The notes: generated by a model from the sequence alone, not told the origin. A DNA stretch of 64,000 nucleotides from Dendrophyllia cribrosa (GCA_024195265.1 JAJLRJ010000004.1:43243068-43307067); one strand, 5' to 3'. Positions 51,501 to 58,289 are shown, counted from the first letter of the stretch. Translations and numbers: made by a program.

Positions 51501-54500
51501 TTTAACTGTAATAAAGAAAATTTCTCCTTTTCTTGATTCTTCCCCTGATGTTGTCCTGTCTTCTTTTTTGAGGAGTTCGTTGGAAATACAGACATGAACA
51601 CTGTGGTTTATCACAAACTGAGCAATACAATCAGGGCACGTTACATTCGTTTTCGACCAACAGCTTGGCACGCTCACATATCAATGAGGGTGGAAGTGTA
51701 TGGATGTGAAGGTACTGAAGGTTTTTTGCTAAGAAATTACTTTGGATATTTTCATTTGAATCTGTTGCATAAGTTCCCTGCCTATTTCTCTATGGCTGGA
51801 ACGTTACTGAATTTTTTTTTCCCTACAGGATTACAAGTGTTAACCAGAATATCTTGAGATCGGTTCTTCTTGTTTATTATCCTTTTTTTCATCGATCTGT
51901 TATTCTCATCAAACACCTCCGCAAGCGAACGTGGTGAGGACGTGGGTAAACAGGAAATTCTCACAAGACGATAATGGAGTATGAAAATAATAAACGTGTC
52001 TCAACACCCATCGCCAGGTTTAAAAATAACTTCTAAAGCAGTGTGGTTACGTTCAGGTCTCGATTGTTCGAAAAGTGGATAGCGCTATCCATTGGATAAA
52101 TCTCTATTCGGTGAATACACAATTGGTTTTGTTAATGTATATCCACTAGATAGTAATTTACCCGGTGGATAGCGCTATTCACCTTTTCAACAACCAGGAC
52201 CAGAAGGATAAATGTTATTTTATGTTTAGTGAATGGCGGCTACTCTGTGTGGAGCGCTTGGTCACAGTGTTCTTCAGCATGCGGAGCTGGGCACCGCTCA
52301 CGATCCCGTACTTGCACCAATCCTCCCCATGGTCCTGGAGGAGCAGACTGCTCAGCTCTGGGTCCCAATAGGGAAACAGCGCAGTGTAACGGCGCCAAAT
52401 GTTCAGGTAAGCAAACGATAAAATAAATTAACATTGAGCGGAAATTTTAATTTTCCTTTTCACGATGAATCAAGAGGTTTAAGGTGAATTTCACGCGGTT
52501 TTCTATTTCCTGAGTCACCAGCAAGAGTATATTAAAATGTTGGAGAAAAGTTCAAAAGTTCAATGCGTTAGCCCATCTTGATTTCAAGAAGGTTTTGTTT
52601 TTCATTGCGATCATGTATAGTTTTATCTTTTCTTCGTGGCCAGCAGGTATGCCGTCTTTATTGCCCCATTCAAGATCGAGCTCCAAGTTGGTTTTTAACC
52701 CGTGAATACGCGCATGCGTAATGACGGGTTATCGGCAACGGCGACAGATATGCAAATGACACTCACTCACTCACTCGCTCACTTCTTCCATCAGCTGTAA
52801 ACTTAGTGACGTAATGCTTTGTTACGAATGCGTTTTGTAACAAGAACAGCGTGAATCCAGCGATAACAATAACTAAATTTTTGTAAAACGAATATACACA
52901 ACAATCAGTTTAAAGATGTTTCACATTTGGATTCTTTAATGCAACGTTAAAATCGATCTAAAAGGAATTTTCAACTGAGACACGCGTTTTGATGCTTATC
53001 TACCTTCAAGTAATAAAATTTATCCTATTTTAAGCTAGTGATCACGGTGGCCAAATGGTGTAAAGCGCGGATTAATAGCCGAAAGGCCCAAGTTCGAATC
53101 TCGCTTGGGCCCTTCTTTCTTTTTTCTTTTTCTTTTTTTTTTCTTTTCCTTCTTTTTCGGACTGAACATTATGAAAGTGATGTGCTGTATTTTTCTTTTT
53201 GCGTTTGTCAAAAATCCTTACGTTTAATTTAAAAAAAATATTGAACCGTGTCAGTGTGAAAACATGAGCATACCGCAATATTCCGTTGCGCGTTAGCATT
53301 TCTTATTCACGGGTCGGCTCTTAGGAGCCTTTGATTTGTTTACCTGACTAATGTAAAGCAGCCACATGTTTGTACCCCTAAATCTGACCTCCTCTTCCTC
53401 CATCACTGGGCAACATTTTTTGCTATCGAGAAAGCCTGTCAGCTTTGCTTAGGTTTTTGAATGTCAATTGTTATATTTATTCTTTAGCGTAGCCATTGTA
53501 TTGTTTCATTCGTACAAAAAAATCTCAAGTTGTTTTCTGCTATATTATTTACACCAAATTGCAAAAACGTTCTCATATACTAAATAGCAAATAACAAATA
53601 GGAATTAATGAGATTAATGAGAGAAATTGTTAAAAAATAACAAAACTATTCATTCCGTTAAGCTAAATAAAATACATTCACCTATTTGCTAGAAATTTGT
53701 TTGGATGAAATGTCATTTATGCAAAAAATACCTAGTCTGTAAATGTCTTTAAGCTAATTAATTCCTATTTGGTATTTGGTATTTCTATGACAACCTTTTT
53801 GCAATTAGGTATATACACTGTTATTTTTCAGTAAATGGTGGTTATTCCGATTGGGGGCCGTATGGCCAGTGTTCAAAGATTTGTGGAGGGGGGATACAAA
53901 CGAGAACGAGAACTTGCACAAATCCCCCACCACAAAGCGGTGGAAACGACTGCAGCCGTCTTGGACCCTCTTCGTCCACAAGGGAATGTAACACTAAACC
54001 ATGCCCAGGTAAGTTAAATTAGATGTTAAAAATGTCGTGTCTTCCAAACGGCTTTTTGATGACCTTTAGATTATTTTGCCAAAAGAAGTTATTACTAAAC
54101 AGACAAAGAATTGATCATTAACAAGTGACGAGTTTATCTCGTAGAAGCCAAAACTGCATGTCCACAGCCAATTTTCCTACGGGTCCGTTTAGTTCACAAC
54201 TATAGTTGTAAACTATAAATGTCTTAAAATTGTATGTTTTATCTTTGTCTTTGAAGTTAACGGTGGTTACTCCAATTGGGGATCGTATGGCCAGTGTTCA
54301 AAGATTTGTGGAGGTGGAATACAAACACGAACCAGAACGTGCACCAATCCCCCACCAAGAAACGGTGGAAACGACTGCAGCCGTCTTGGACCTTCCTCGT
54401 CTACTTTAGAATGCAATACTAAACCATGCCCAAGTAAGTTTAATTAGGTGTTAAAAATTTTGTGTCTTCCAAACTTCCAACGGCTTTTTAGGGTATACAG

Positions 54501-54923
54501 GGAAAACTCATATTATGGTTAAATATCCAACTCCGATCAAGTATTTCCTAACGATGACTTCATGACAAAATTTGCCCTATGTCTTTGCATTTGTACTGCA
54601 ATAAAACAAAGGATTAATTATTTACGAGTAAGGAGGTCATCTCGTAAAAGTTAAAATGGCCTACAGCTTGAGGATGAACTAGTTGAATTATTTATTAAAA
54701 TGACTCTTTCTTTCTTGATTATTTTTTCATTGTTTTTGTAGTTAACGGCGGTTACTCTGATTGGGGACCGTACGGCCAGTGTTCAAAGATTTGTGGAGGG
54801 GGGATAGAAACAAGAACAAGAACTTGCACCAAACCTCCACCACAAAACGGTGGAAAAGACTGCAGCAGTCTTGGACCGTCTTCGTCTACAAAAGAATGCA
54901 ACACTCACCCATGCTCAAGTTAG
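15518..54923 (+). CDS. giant secreted discoidin (F5/8C) array-TSP1 protein, 69 exons
   Basis: Splice reconstruction gives 15,750 coding nt (about 5,249 residues): a signal-peptide exon (15,518-15,578), 32 F5/8 type C domains of 156 residues, and four TSP1 repeats of 59 residues, then stop TAG at 54,921-54,923. All domain joins are phase 1; the intron inside each discoidin domain is phase 0. No stop or frameshift was found in any of the 64 discoidin exons. F5/8C domains are beta-sandwich modules that bind phospholipid, glycans or matrix; TSP1 repeats bind matrix and glycosaminoglycan. The product is therefore most likely a secreted adhesion or recognition protein. Coral coadhesin-like matrix proteins combine the same two domains with VWA domains, but no VWA is seen here. 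No transmembrane segment is evident if the stop at 54,921 is used. Exact binding function is unknown. Copy number may vary between individuals or be affected by assembly. Confidence 0.85.
15835..16562 (+). CDS. discoidin domain D1 (exons 15,835-16,163 and 16,424-16,562)
   Basis: This is the first F5/8C domain and the most divergent at its N-terminal half: residues 1-42 read [20 protein letters not shown]..., with many changes from the array. From about nt 15,970 to 16,158 it is practically identical to the array. The second exon matches the array exactly in protein. The first exon ends ACTAAG (Lys110), as does D32, where the array has ACACAG (Gln110). The following intron lacks the in-frame TGA that array copies have, so read-through runs to 16,711. 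Confidence 0.9.
16962..17699 (+). CDS. discoidin domain D2 (16,962-17,290; 17,561-17,699)
   Basis: This unit defines the array consensus. Cys2 and Cys155 bracket the fold. The WLQVDLG strand (57-63), VTGVATQGR (69-77), LQYSPDG (89-95), FAGNTD (112-117) and RYIRFRP (133-139) blocks are canonical F5/8C. Gln90 is CAA; this and three intron variants (GTTCTTCC, GATTACAC, CAATATCAAC) are shared only with D11, nine units away. Confidence 0.9.
18098..18835 (+). CDS. discoidin domain D3 (18,098-18,426; 18,697-18,835)
   Basis: It carries a private Tyr100His change in the FYYYKDH strand. Its inner intron has a private G-to-C (CGTCCGCGTC near 18,611). Confidence 0.9.
19234..19971 (+). CDS. discoidin domain D4 (19,234-19,562; 19,833-19,971)
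   Basis: Consensus protein. Private intron variants are ATAAATAAAATT in the inner intron and CACATATTTTG plus TGTAAAATCAAATTG in the intron after it. Confidence 0.9.
20370..21107 (+). CDS. discoidin domain D5 (20,370-20,698; 20,969-21,107)
   Basis: Consensus protein. CCATAAGATT after exon A, ATAGTGATAAT and TAGGGAAAC after exon B are shared with D8, three units downstream, marking a 3-unit duplication. Confidence 0.9.
21506..22243 (+). CDS. discoidin domain D6 (21,506-21,834; 22,105-22,243)
   Basis: It carries a private Ala46Thr beside the conserved Trp47. Lys68 is AAG, a silent marker shared with D7, D9, D13 and D20. Confidence 0.9.
22642..23379 (+). CDS. discoidin domain D7 (22,642-22,970; 23,241-23,379)
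   Basis: Consensus protein with Lys68 AAG and a private silent Asn80 AAT. Confidence 0.9.
23778..24515 (+). CDS. discoidin domain D8 (23,778-24,106; 24,377-24,515)
   Basis: Consensus protein. The base before the polypyrimidine tract of exon A is changed (CGACAATTTCCAG for CGGCAATTTCCAG), as in D12, D19 and D26. The following intron has a private TTTGCTTAAAAC. Confidence 0.9.
24914..25651 (+). CDS. discoidin domain D9 (24,914-25,242; 25,513-25,651)
   Basis: Consensus protein, Lys68 AAG. The intron after it carries CTCTTTG and AACAACAG, the haplotype also seen after D12. Confidence 0.9.
26050..26787 (+). CDS. discoidin domain D10 (26,050-26,378; 26,649-26,787)
   Basis: Consensus protein. The inner intron has GAGATAAAAAGAG, shared with D13 and D20. 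Confidence 0.9.
27186..27923 (+). CDS. discoidin domain D11 (27,186-27,514; 27,785-27,923)
   Basis: It carries a private His66Asn in the GNQHTK loop, and exon B starts GAGTTC (silent Phe112). It otherwise carries the D2 haplotype, so D2 and D11 are nine-unit paralogues. Confidence 0.9.
28322..29059 (+). CDS. discoidin domain D12 (28,322-28,650; 28,921-29,059)
   Basis: Consensus protein with the CGACAA acceptor-side variant. Exon B keeps Met148, unlike D19 and D26, which share the same acceptor variant. Confidence 0.9.
29458..30195 (+). CDS. discoidin domain D13 (29,458-29,786; 30,057-30,195)
   Basis: Thr67Ser plus Lys68 AAG in the GNQHTK loop. First member of the 7-unit block; its twin is D20. 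The following intron has GCAGTCGTATCTGTTTG. Confidence 0.9.
30594..31331 (+). CDS. discoidin domain D14 (30,594-30,922; 31,193-31,331)
   Basis: Thr10Asn (MENGAI) in exon A and Met148Ile in exon B (TCAATAAGG near 31,301). Twin of D21. Confidence 0.9.
31730..32467 (+). CDS. discoidin domain D15 (31,730-32,058; 32,329-32,467)
   Basis: Consensus protein. The intron after it has CTTTTGAAAG near 32,709, absent from its twin D22 and so arisen after the duplication. Confidence 0.9.
32866..33603 (+). CDS. discoidin domain D16 (32,866-33,194; 33,465-33,603)
   Basis: His66Tyr, silent Gly11 GGA, and an inner-intron CATTTGTGAAAAATG. All are shared with twin D23. ATTATATAG near 33,904 is not shared. Confidence 0.9.
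34002..34739 (+). CDS. discoidin domain D17 (34,002-34,330; 34,601-34,739)
   Basis: Consensus protein. The intron after it has CTGTTTG and ACATAAGGGG, a haplotype also after D24 and D27. Confidence 0.9.
35138..35875 (+). CDS. discoidin domain D18 (35,138-35,466; 35,737-35,875)
   Basis: Consensus protein. GGTTCAAAC after exon B is shared with D25, D28, D29 and D30. Confidence 0.9.
36274..37011 (+). CDS. discoidin domain D19 (36,274-36,602; 36,873-37,011), junction unit
   Basis: CGACAA acceptor variant, Met148Ile, and the following intron (CTCTATG, CCGCCAGC) all match D26. The next exon A is of D13 type. This unit therefore abuts the crossover point that doubled the 7-unit block. Confidence 0.9.
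37410..38147 (+). CDS. discoidin domain D20 (37,410-37,738; 38,009-38,147)
   Basis: Thr67Ser, AAG Lys68, GAGATAAAAAGAG: the D13 haplotype, 7,952 bp on. Confidence 0.9.
38546..39283 (+). CDS. discoidin domain D21 (38,546-38,874; 39,145-39,283)
   Basis: Thr10Asn and Met148Ile, the D14 haplotype. Confidence 0.9.
39682..40419 (+). CDS. discoidin domain D22 (39,682-40,010; 40,281-40,419)
   Basis: Consensus protein, twin of D15. The following intron has ATAGTGATAAT and TAGGGAAAC but the normal CTTCCGAAAG. Confidence 0.9.
40818..41555 (+). CDS. discoidin domain D23 (40,818-41,146; 41,417-41,555)
   Basis: His66Tyr and silent Gly11 GGA, twin of D16, including the CATTTGTGAAAAATG intron variant. Confidence 0.9.
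41954..42691 (+). CDS. discoidin domain D24 (41,954-42,282; 42,553-42,691)
   Basis: Consensus protein, twin of D17, with the ACATAAGGGG intron haplotype. Confidence 0.9.
43090..43827 (+). CDS. discoidin domain D25 (43,090-43,418; 43,689-43,827)
   Basis: Consensus protein, twin of D18, with GGTTCAAAC after exon B. Confidence 0.9.
44226..44963 (+). CDS. discoidin domain D26 (44,226-44,554; 44,825-44,963)
   Basis: CGACAA acceptor variant and Met148Ile. It matches D19 and is probably the original of that hybrid-edge unit. Confidence 0.9.
45362..46099 (+). CDS. discoidin domain D27 (45,362-45,690; 45,961-46,099)
   Basis: Consensus protein. Its downstream intron repeats the D24 haplotype three units later. 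Confidence 0.9.
46498..47235 (+). CDS. discoidin domain D28 (46,498-46,826; 47,097-47,235)
   Basis: Consensus protein, with the D25-type GGTTCAAAC intron, again three units from its match. Confidence 0.9.
47634..48371 (+). CDS. discoidin domain D29 (47,634-47,962; 48,233-48,371)
   Basis: Consensus protein. The GGTTCAAAC intron follows directly after an identical one in D28, suggesting a single-unit duplication. Confidence 0.9.
48770..49507 (+). CDS. discoidin domain D30 (48,770-49,098; 49,369-49,507)
   Basis: Gly81Ser and His104Arg, both also present in the terminal D32 but not in D31. Introns carry several private changes (GAGATTAAAATAG, GTAAAAGTTTG, ATTAACTGC), so homogenisation fades here. 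Confidence 0.9.
49906..50643 (+). CDS. discoidin domain D31 (49,906-50,234; 50,505-50,643)
   Basis: Consensus protein and the last unit in strict register. Its downstream intron (50,644-51,039) diverges with small indels and many substitutions. Confidence 0.9.
51040..51711 (+). CDS. discoidin domain D32 (51,040-51,368; 51,573-51,711)
   Basis: Terminal, diverged domain with about a dozen replacements from consensus (Ser5Pro, Ala26Gly, Asn64Asp, Gly81Ser, His104Arg, Gly108Val, Gln110Lys, Ala113Val, Asp119Asn, Gly127Ser, Ala129Thr, Ser144Ala). Exon lengths and phases are unchanged. The inner intron is shorter (204 bp) and unrelated over most of its length. The exon B acceptor is TTGAG rather than CTCAG. 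Confidence 0.88.
52056..52201. mobile_element. 146-bp MITE in intron before first TSP1 exon
   Basis: The ends are imperfect inverted copies of about 46 bp: left GGTCTCGATTGTTCGAAAAG then TGGATAGCGCTATCC; right, inverted, GGTCCTGGTTGTTGAAAAGG then TGAATAGCGCTATCC. The palindromic word GGATAGCGCTATCC is a mark of small palindromic elements I recall from cnidarian genomes. The element ends 28 bp before the TSP1 exon. Confidence 0.75.
52230..52406 (+). CDS. TSP1 repeat 1 exon
   Basis: Phase 1-1 exon of 59 codons. Read as [20 protein letters not shown] then six cysteines in TSP1 spacing, ending CNGAKCS. It keeps the WxxW pair (WSAW) that is C-mannosylated in this family. The CSSACG site has Ala where O-fucosylation needs Ser or Thr. 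It is clearly distinct from repeats 2-4. Confidence 0.9.
52690..53330. repeat. possible inverted-repeat element in TSP1 intron
   Basis: The word ACCCGTGAATA (about 52,698) has an inverted partner near 53,307, and the interior carries a (CTCA)n tract (52,761-52,780) and a tRNA-like segment. The 11-bp match is short, so the unity of this element is uncertain. Confidence 0.3.
53041..53113 (+). ncRNA. tRNA-like pol III promoter segment (pseudogene or SINE head)
   Basis: TGGCCAAATGG (53,048-53,058) fits an A box and AGTTCGAATCT (53,091-53,101) a B box. However, the bases round the B box form a 7-bp stem GCCCAAG/CTTGGGC that does not match normal T-arm geometry, and no clean acceptor stem is seen. 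A long T/C tract follows. I read it as a tRNA-derived relic, not a working tRNA gene. Confidence 0.4.
53832..54008 (+). CDS. TSP1 repeat 2 exon
   Basis: 59 codons, phase 1-1: [20 protein letters not shown], then [10 protein letters not shown] and CNTKPCP. Six cysteines are kept. The second Trp of the WxxW motif is Tyr (WGPY), and the CSKICG loop lacks the O-fucose Ser/Thr. The following intron shares its first 60-odd bases with that after repeat 3, showing exon plus intron duplication. Confidence 0.9.
54257..54433 (+). CDS. TSP1 repeat 3 exon
   Basis: The same 177-nt module, with [15 protein letters not shown] and CNTKPCP. It is preceded by acceptor TTTGAAG and followed by donor AA|GTAAGT. 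It is the closest relative of repeat 2. Confidence 0.9.
54742..54923 (+). CDS. TSP1 repeat 4 and probable stop
   Basis: The module runs 54,742-54,918 ([15 protein letters not shown] ... CNTHPCS). It ends TCA A|GTTAGT. If not spliced, the frame reads Ser-Ser-stop with TAG at 54,921-54,923, which I take as the C-terminus. If the GTTAGT donor is used, an acceptor at 55,241-55,246 (TTCTTGCTTAG) would add about 14 hydrophobic residues (55,247-55,290). Confidence 0.8.
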
Positions 54924-55514
54924 TTAACTGAAGGCACTGAACTTCTAGTCCGAAATGCCATTTCTCTTCAAATTCAACTTCACGCTTTTATTCATTCGAC
55001 GATATATTAACACCCGAAAACTTAACGAAAAAGCATTGCTCCTTCCTGATACTATCACCATAATCACATTTAAACACGAAGTTTCGGTATAAAAGGAGCC
55101 TGGCCTGGCCATTCTCACCTCCAGTCGTCAATCAACCACTGAGGCATTAGTAACTGATAAACAGACCATTGCTAACACAATTTGGAAAAACTTTATGAAA
55201 GTTATATCAGAAGTCTTTATGAACTTCTATTTCTTTTCTTGCTTAGGTAAAATCTTGATTTATTGGATTTTTGAAGCAAATTATATTTAAAAGACGCGCA
55301 AGTTAACCACGTTTTGTAACTTTAAGACGCCTTAATTTGCATTCACATCCAAAAGGTGTGAAATGGGAGAGGAGCTAAGCCTTTTATACCGGAACTTCGT
55401 GTTTAACAATCGCATCGAGAAACGTCGGAGATAGATTCAGAAATCAAAATACGAAAATAATGCCTCGCCTCGAATAAGCCCATCTCACTAACGCCCCGAT
55501 CCTAGTAGTATCAA
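54924..55514. other. 3' flank of the gene
   Basis: AT-rich sequence with a possible alternative terminal exon (55,247-55,290, ending TAA at 55,288-55,290). An inverted pair AACACGAAGTTTCGGTATAAAAGG (about 55,074) / CCTTTTATACCGGAACTTCGTGTTT (about 55,379) also occurs. I see no canonical AATAAA. Confidence 0.4.
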
Positions 55515-57150
55515 TGCCCCTCCTCATGGTTTCCCCTCCCACTATAATGTCCCTCCTCGTAGTATCCCCCTCCTATAATGCCCCTCCTCATAGTGTCCCC
55601 TCCCACTATAATGTCCCCCCTCGTAGTATCCCCCTCCTATAATGCCCCTCCTCGTAGTATCCCCTTCCACTATAATGCCCTCCTCATAGTATGCCCTCCC
55701 ACTATATTGTCCCTCCTCATAGTATGCCCTCCCACTATATTGTCCCTCCTCATAGTACCCCCTCCCACTATATTGTCCCTCCTCATAGTATCCCCTTCCA
55801 CTATATTGTCCCTCCTCATGGTATCCCCTTCCACTATAATGTCCCTCCTCATGGTATCCCCTCCCACTATAATGTCCCTCCTCGTAGTATCCCCCTCCTA
55901 TAATGCCCCTCCTCATAGTATCCCCTCCCACTATATTGTCCCTCCTCGTAGTATCCCCTCCCACTATATTGTCCCTCCTCATAGTATCCCCTCCCACTAT
56001 ATTGTCCCCTCCACATAGTATCCCCTCCCACTATATTGTCCCTCCTCATAGTATCCCCTCCCACTATATTGTCCCTCCTCATAGTATCCCCTCCCACTAT
56101 ATTGTCCCTCCTCATGGTATCCCCTCCCACTATATTGTCCCTCCTCGTAGTATCCCCTTCCACTATAATGCCCTCCTCATAGTATCCCCTCCCACTATAT
56201 TGTCCCTCCTCATAGTATCCCCTCCCACTATATTGTCCCTCCTCATAGTATCCCCTCCCACTATATTGTCCCTCCTCATAGTATCCCCTCCCACTATATT
56301 GTCCCTCCTCATAGTATCCCCTCCCACTATATTGTCCCTTCTCATAGTATCCCCTCCCACTATATTGTCCCTCCTCATGGTATCCCCTCCCACTATATTG
56401 TCCCTCCTCATAGTATCCCCTCCCACTATATTGTCCCTGCTCATAGAATCCCCTCCCACTATATTGTCCCTCCTCATAGTATCCCCTCCCACTATATTGT
56501 CCCTCCTCATGGTATCCCCTCCCACTATATTGTCCCTCCTCGTAGTATGCCCCCTCCTGTAATGACCCTCCTCGTAGTATCCCCTTCCACTATAATGCCC
56601 TCCTCATAGTATGCCCTCCCACTATATTGTCCCTCCTCATAGTATCCCCTCCCACTATATTGTCCCTCCTCATAGTATCCCCTCCCACTATATTGTCCCT
56701 CCTCATGGTATCCCCTCCCACTATATTGTCCCTCCTCATAGTATCCCCTCCCACTATATTGTCCCTCCTCGTAGTATCCCCTTCCACTATATTGTCCCTC
56801 CTCATGGTATTCCCTCCCACTATATTGTCCCTCCTCATAGTATCCCCTCCCACTATATTGTCCCTCCTCGTAGTATCCCCTCCCACTATATTGTCCCTCC
56901 TCATGGTATCCCCTCCCACTATATTGTCCCTCCTCATAGTATCCCCTCCCACTATATTGTCCCTCCTCGTAGTATCCCCTTCCACTATATTGTCCCTCCT
57001 CATAGTATGCCCTCCCACTATATTGTCCCTCCTCATAGTATCCCCTCCCACTATATTGTCCCTCCTCGTAGTATCCCCTTCCACTATAATGCCCTCCTCA
57101 TTGTATGCCCCCTCCTGTAATGACCCTCCTCGTAGTATCCCCCTCCTATC
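55515..57150. repeat. 33-bp C-rich minisatellite, block 1 (~50 units)
   Basis: The unit contains CATAGTATCCCCTCCCACTA and ends TATTGTCCCTCCT, with period 33. Common variants are CATGG, CGTAG and TATAATGTCC. Because 33 is divisible by three and the unit lacks stops in several frames, both strands show long open frames of 11-residue repeats (SLLIVSPPTIL, GGDTMRRDNIV). The words TTCCACTATAATGCCCTCCT recur near 55,668, 56,158, 56,588 and 57,078, hinting at longer-period duplication. The minus strand is G-rich with GGG runs. Confidence 0.95.
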
Positions 57151-57374
57151 TATCGTAGACCTGGATCAGAAAAAATCTTGAAATAGTGTAGGCAAAAACG
57201 GCAAACTCATCCTTACGGCAGGGAGAAGAGATTGAGACAGAAGTGAAATAAAAGACAAACAGTTGAATATATCTGCATGATATTTCGATTTGCAAAACAA
57301 ACCTTCTACGGGGGCTAAAATACAAAAATGAATACAGATATAAAAGGACCGTTACATATAAAACTTTTGAAATA

Positions 57375-57535
57375 CAGTCGAACCTCCGCTAACGGACACT
57401 TCCCGTAAGCGGACACCTCCCGTAAGCGGACACCTCCCTTAAGCCCGCGAAAGTAGACACTCATCGATAGTTTCTTTTTACGTATAAGGACACTTTACGT
57501 ATTAGGAAATAACTACATGCACTGTACATAAATAT
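57375..57535. mobile_element. pogo-like terminal sequence inserted at TA
   Basis: CAGTCGAACCTCCGCTAACG begins directly after a TA (57,373-57,374) and breaks the left inverted arm. CAGT-x-GAACCTC is the start of many pogo/Tigger-like termini. It is followed by tandem copies of CCCGTAAGCGGACACCT. The other end is not clear. Confidence 0.45.
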
Positions 57536-57719
57536 ATATGTACTTCATCTGTTCTGTTCACCTCCTACACATAGCGGATTGAGTATGTTACTGTTGTTGT
57601 GGTTGAGTTCCAAGGGAATGAGAAGGATGTCGTTGATAGAGTGGCCAGGTTGGTTAAAATGTATTGAAACAGGAGTAGGAATTATAAGATGGTGGTGACA
57701 TATCAATGACACTTTAAAC

Positions 57720-58039
57720 TGTAAATCTAAAAACTTAATCTATTTAATTGAATGTAAGAAATGCACAAAACAGTACATTGGGGAAACCAAACGCCAACTG
57801 AATGAACGCTTTGGGAACATCGCCGCTCCATCCTCAATCACCACCATCTTATCAATCCTACTCCTGTTTCAATACATTTTAACCAAATTGGCCACTCTAT
57901 CAACGACATCCTCCTCTAGCCCTTGGAAGTCATCCACAACAACCGCGACTCAGTCAGAAAGGCACGCGAGGCCCATCTTATAGATAAAGCGATGACTCTT
58001 GATCCTCATGGTATAAATAGACGTGATGAATTTAATTAA
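57720..58039 (+). pseudogene. GIY-YIG endonuclease C-terminus of a Penelope-like element
   Basis: The frame from 57,720 reads CKSKNLIYLIECKKC then QYIGETKRQLNERFG, a GIY-YIG nuclease core (YLI and YIG, with downstream Arg) with the paired cysteines typical of Penelope-like retroelements. A one-base deletion after ...RFG and an in-frame TAG before PLEVIHNNRDS break it. The end RKAREAHLIDKAM ... GINRRDEFN-stop (TAA 58,037-58,039) fits the family's C-terminus. The RT part is absent. Confidence 0.7.
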
Positions 58040-58289
58040 TGACATTTAGCTTCTTTCTTGCCAATCATTTTCTGTTATTCTGTTATGTCATATTTCAAAA
58101 GTTTTAAATGTAACGGTCCTTTTATATCTGTATTCATTTTTGTTTTTTAGCCCCCGTGGAAGGTTTGCAGTTTTGCAAACCGAAATATCGGGCAAATATA
58201 TTCAACTGTTTGTTTCTTATTTCACTTCTGTCTCAATCTCTTCTCCTCGCCGTAAAGATCAGTTTGCCGTTTTTACCTATACTATATTC

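Larger units (their letters stand above)
57181..58289. repeat. ~200-bp inverted arms flanking a Penelope-like remnant
   Basis: The left arm (57,181-57,373) and the right arm (58,091-58,289) are inverted copies at roughly 85-90% by eye. They share words such as GAGAAGAGATTGAGACAGAA and AAAAGGACCGTTACAT. A second inner inverted pair (57,597-57,703 with 57,832-57,945) continues the same symmetry. Both arms join minisatellite directly, so the whole unit sits inside one C-rich satellite. Confidence 0.85.

Noticed and set aside
55542..57181. Open frames of up to 219 codons on both strands of the minisatellite
   Set aside because: A period of 33 with no stop in the unit makes open frames automatic; frames on both strands change with each indel and there is no codon signature.
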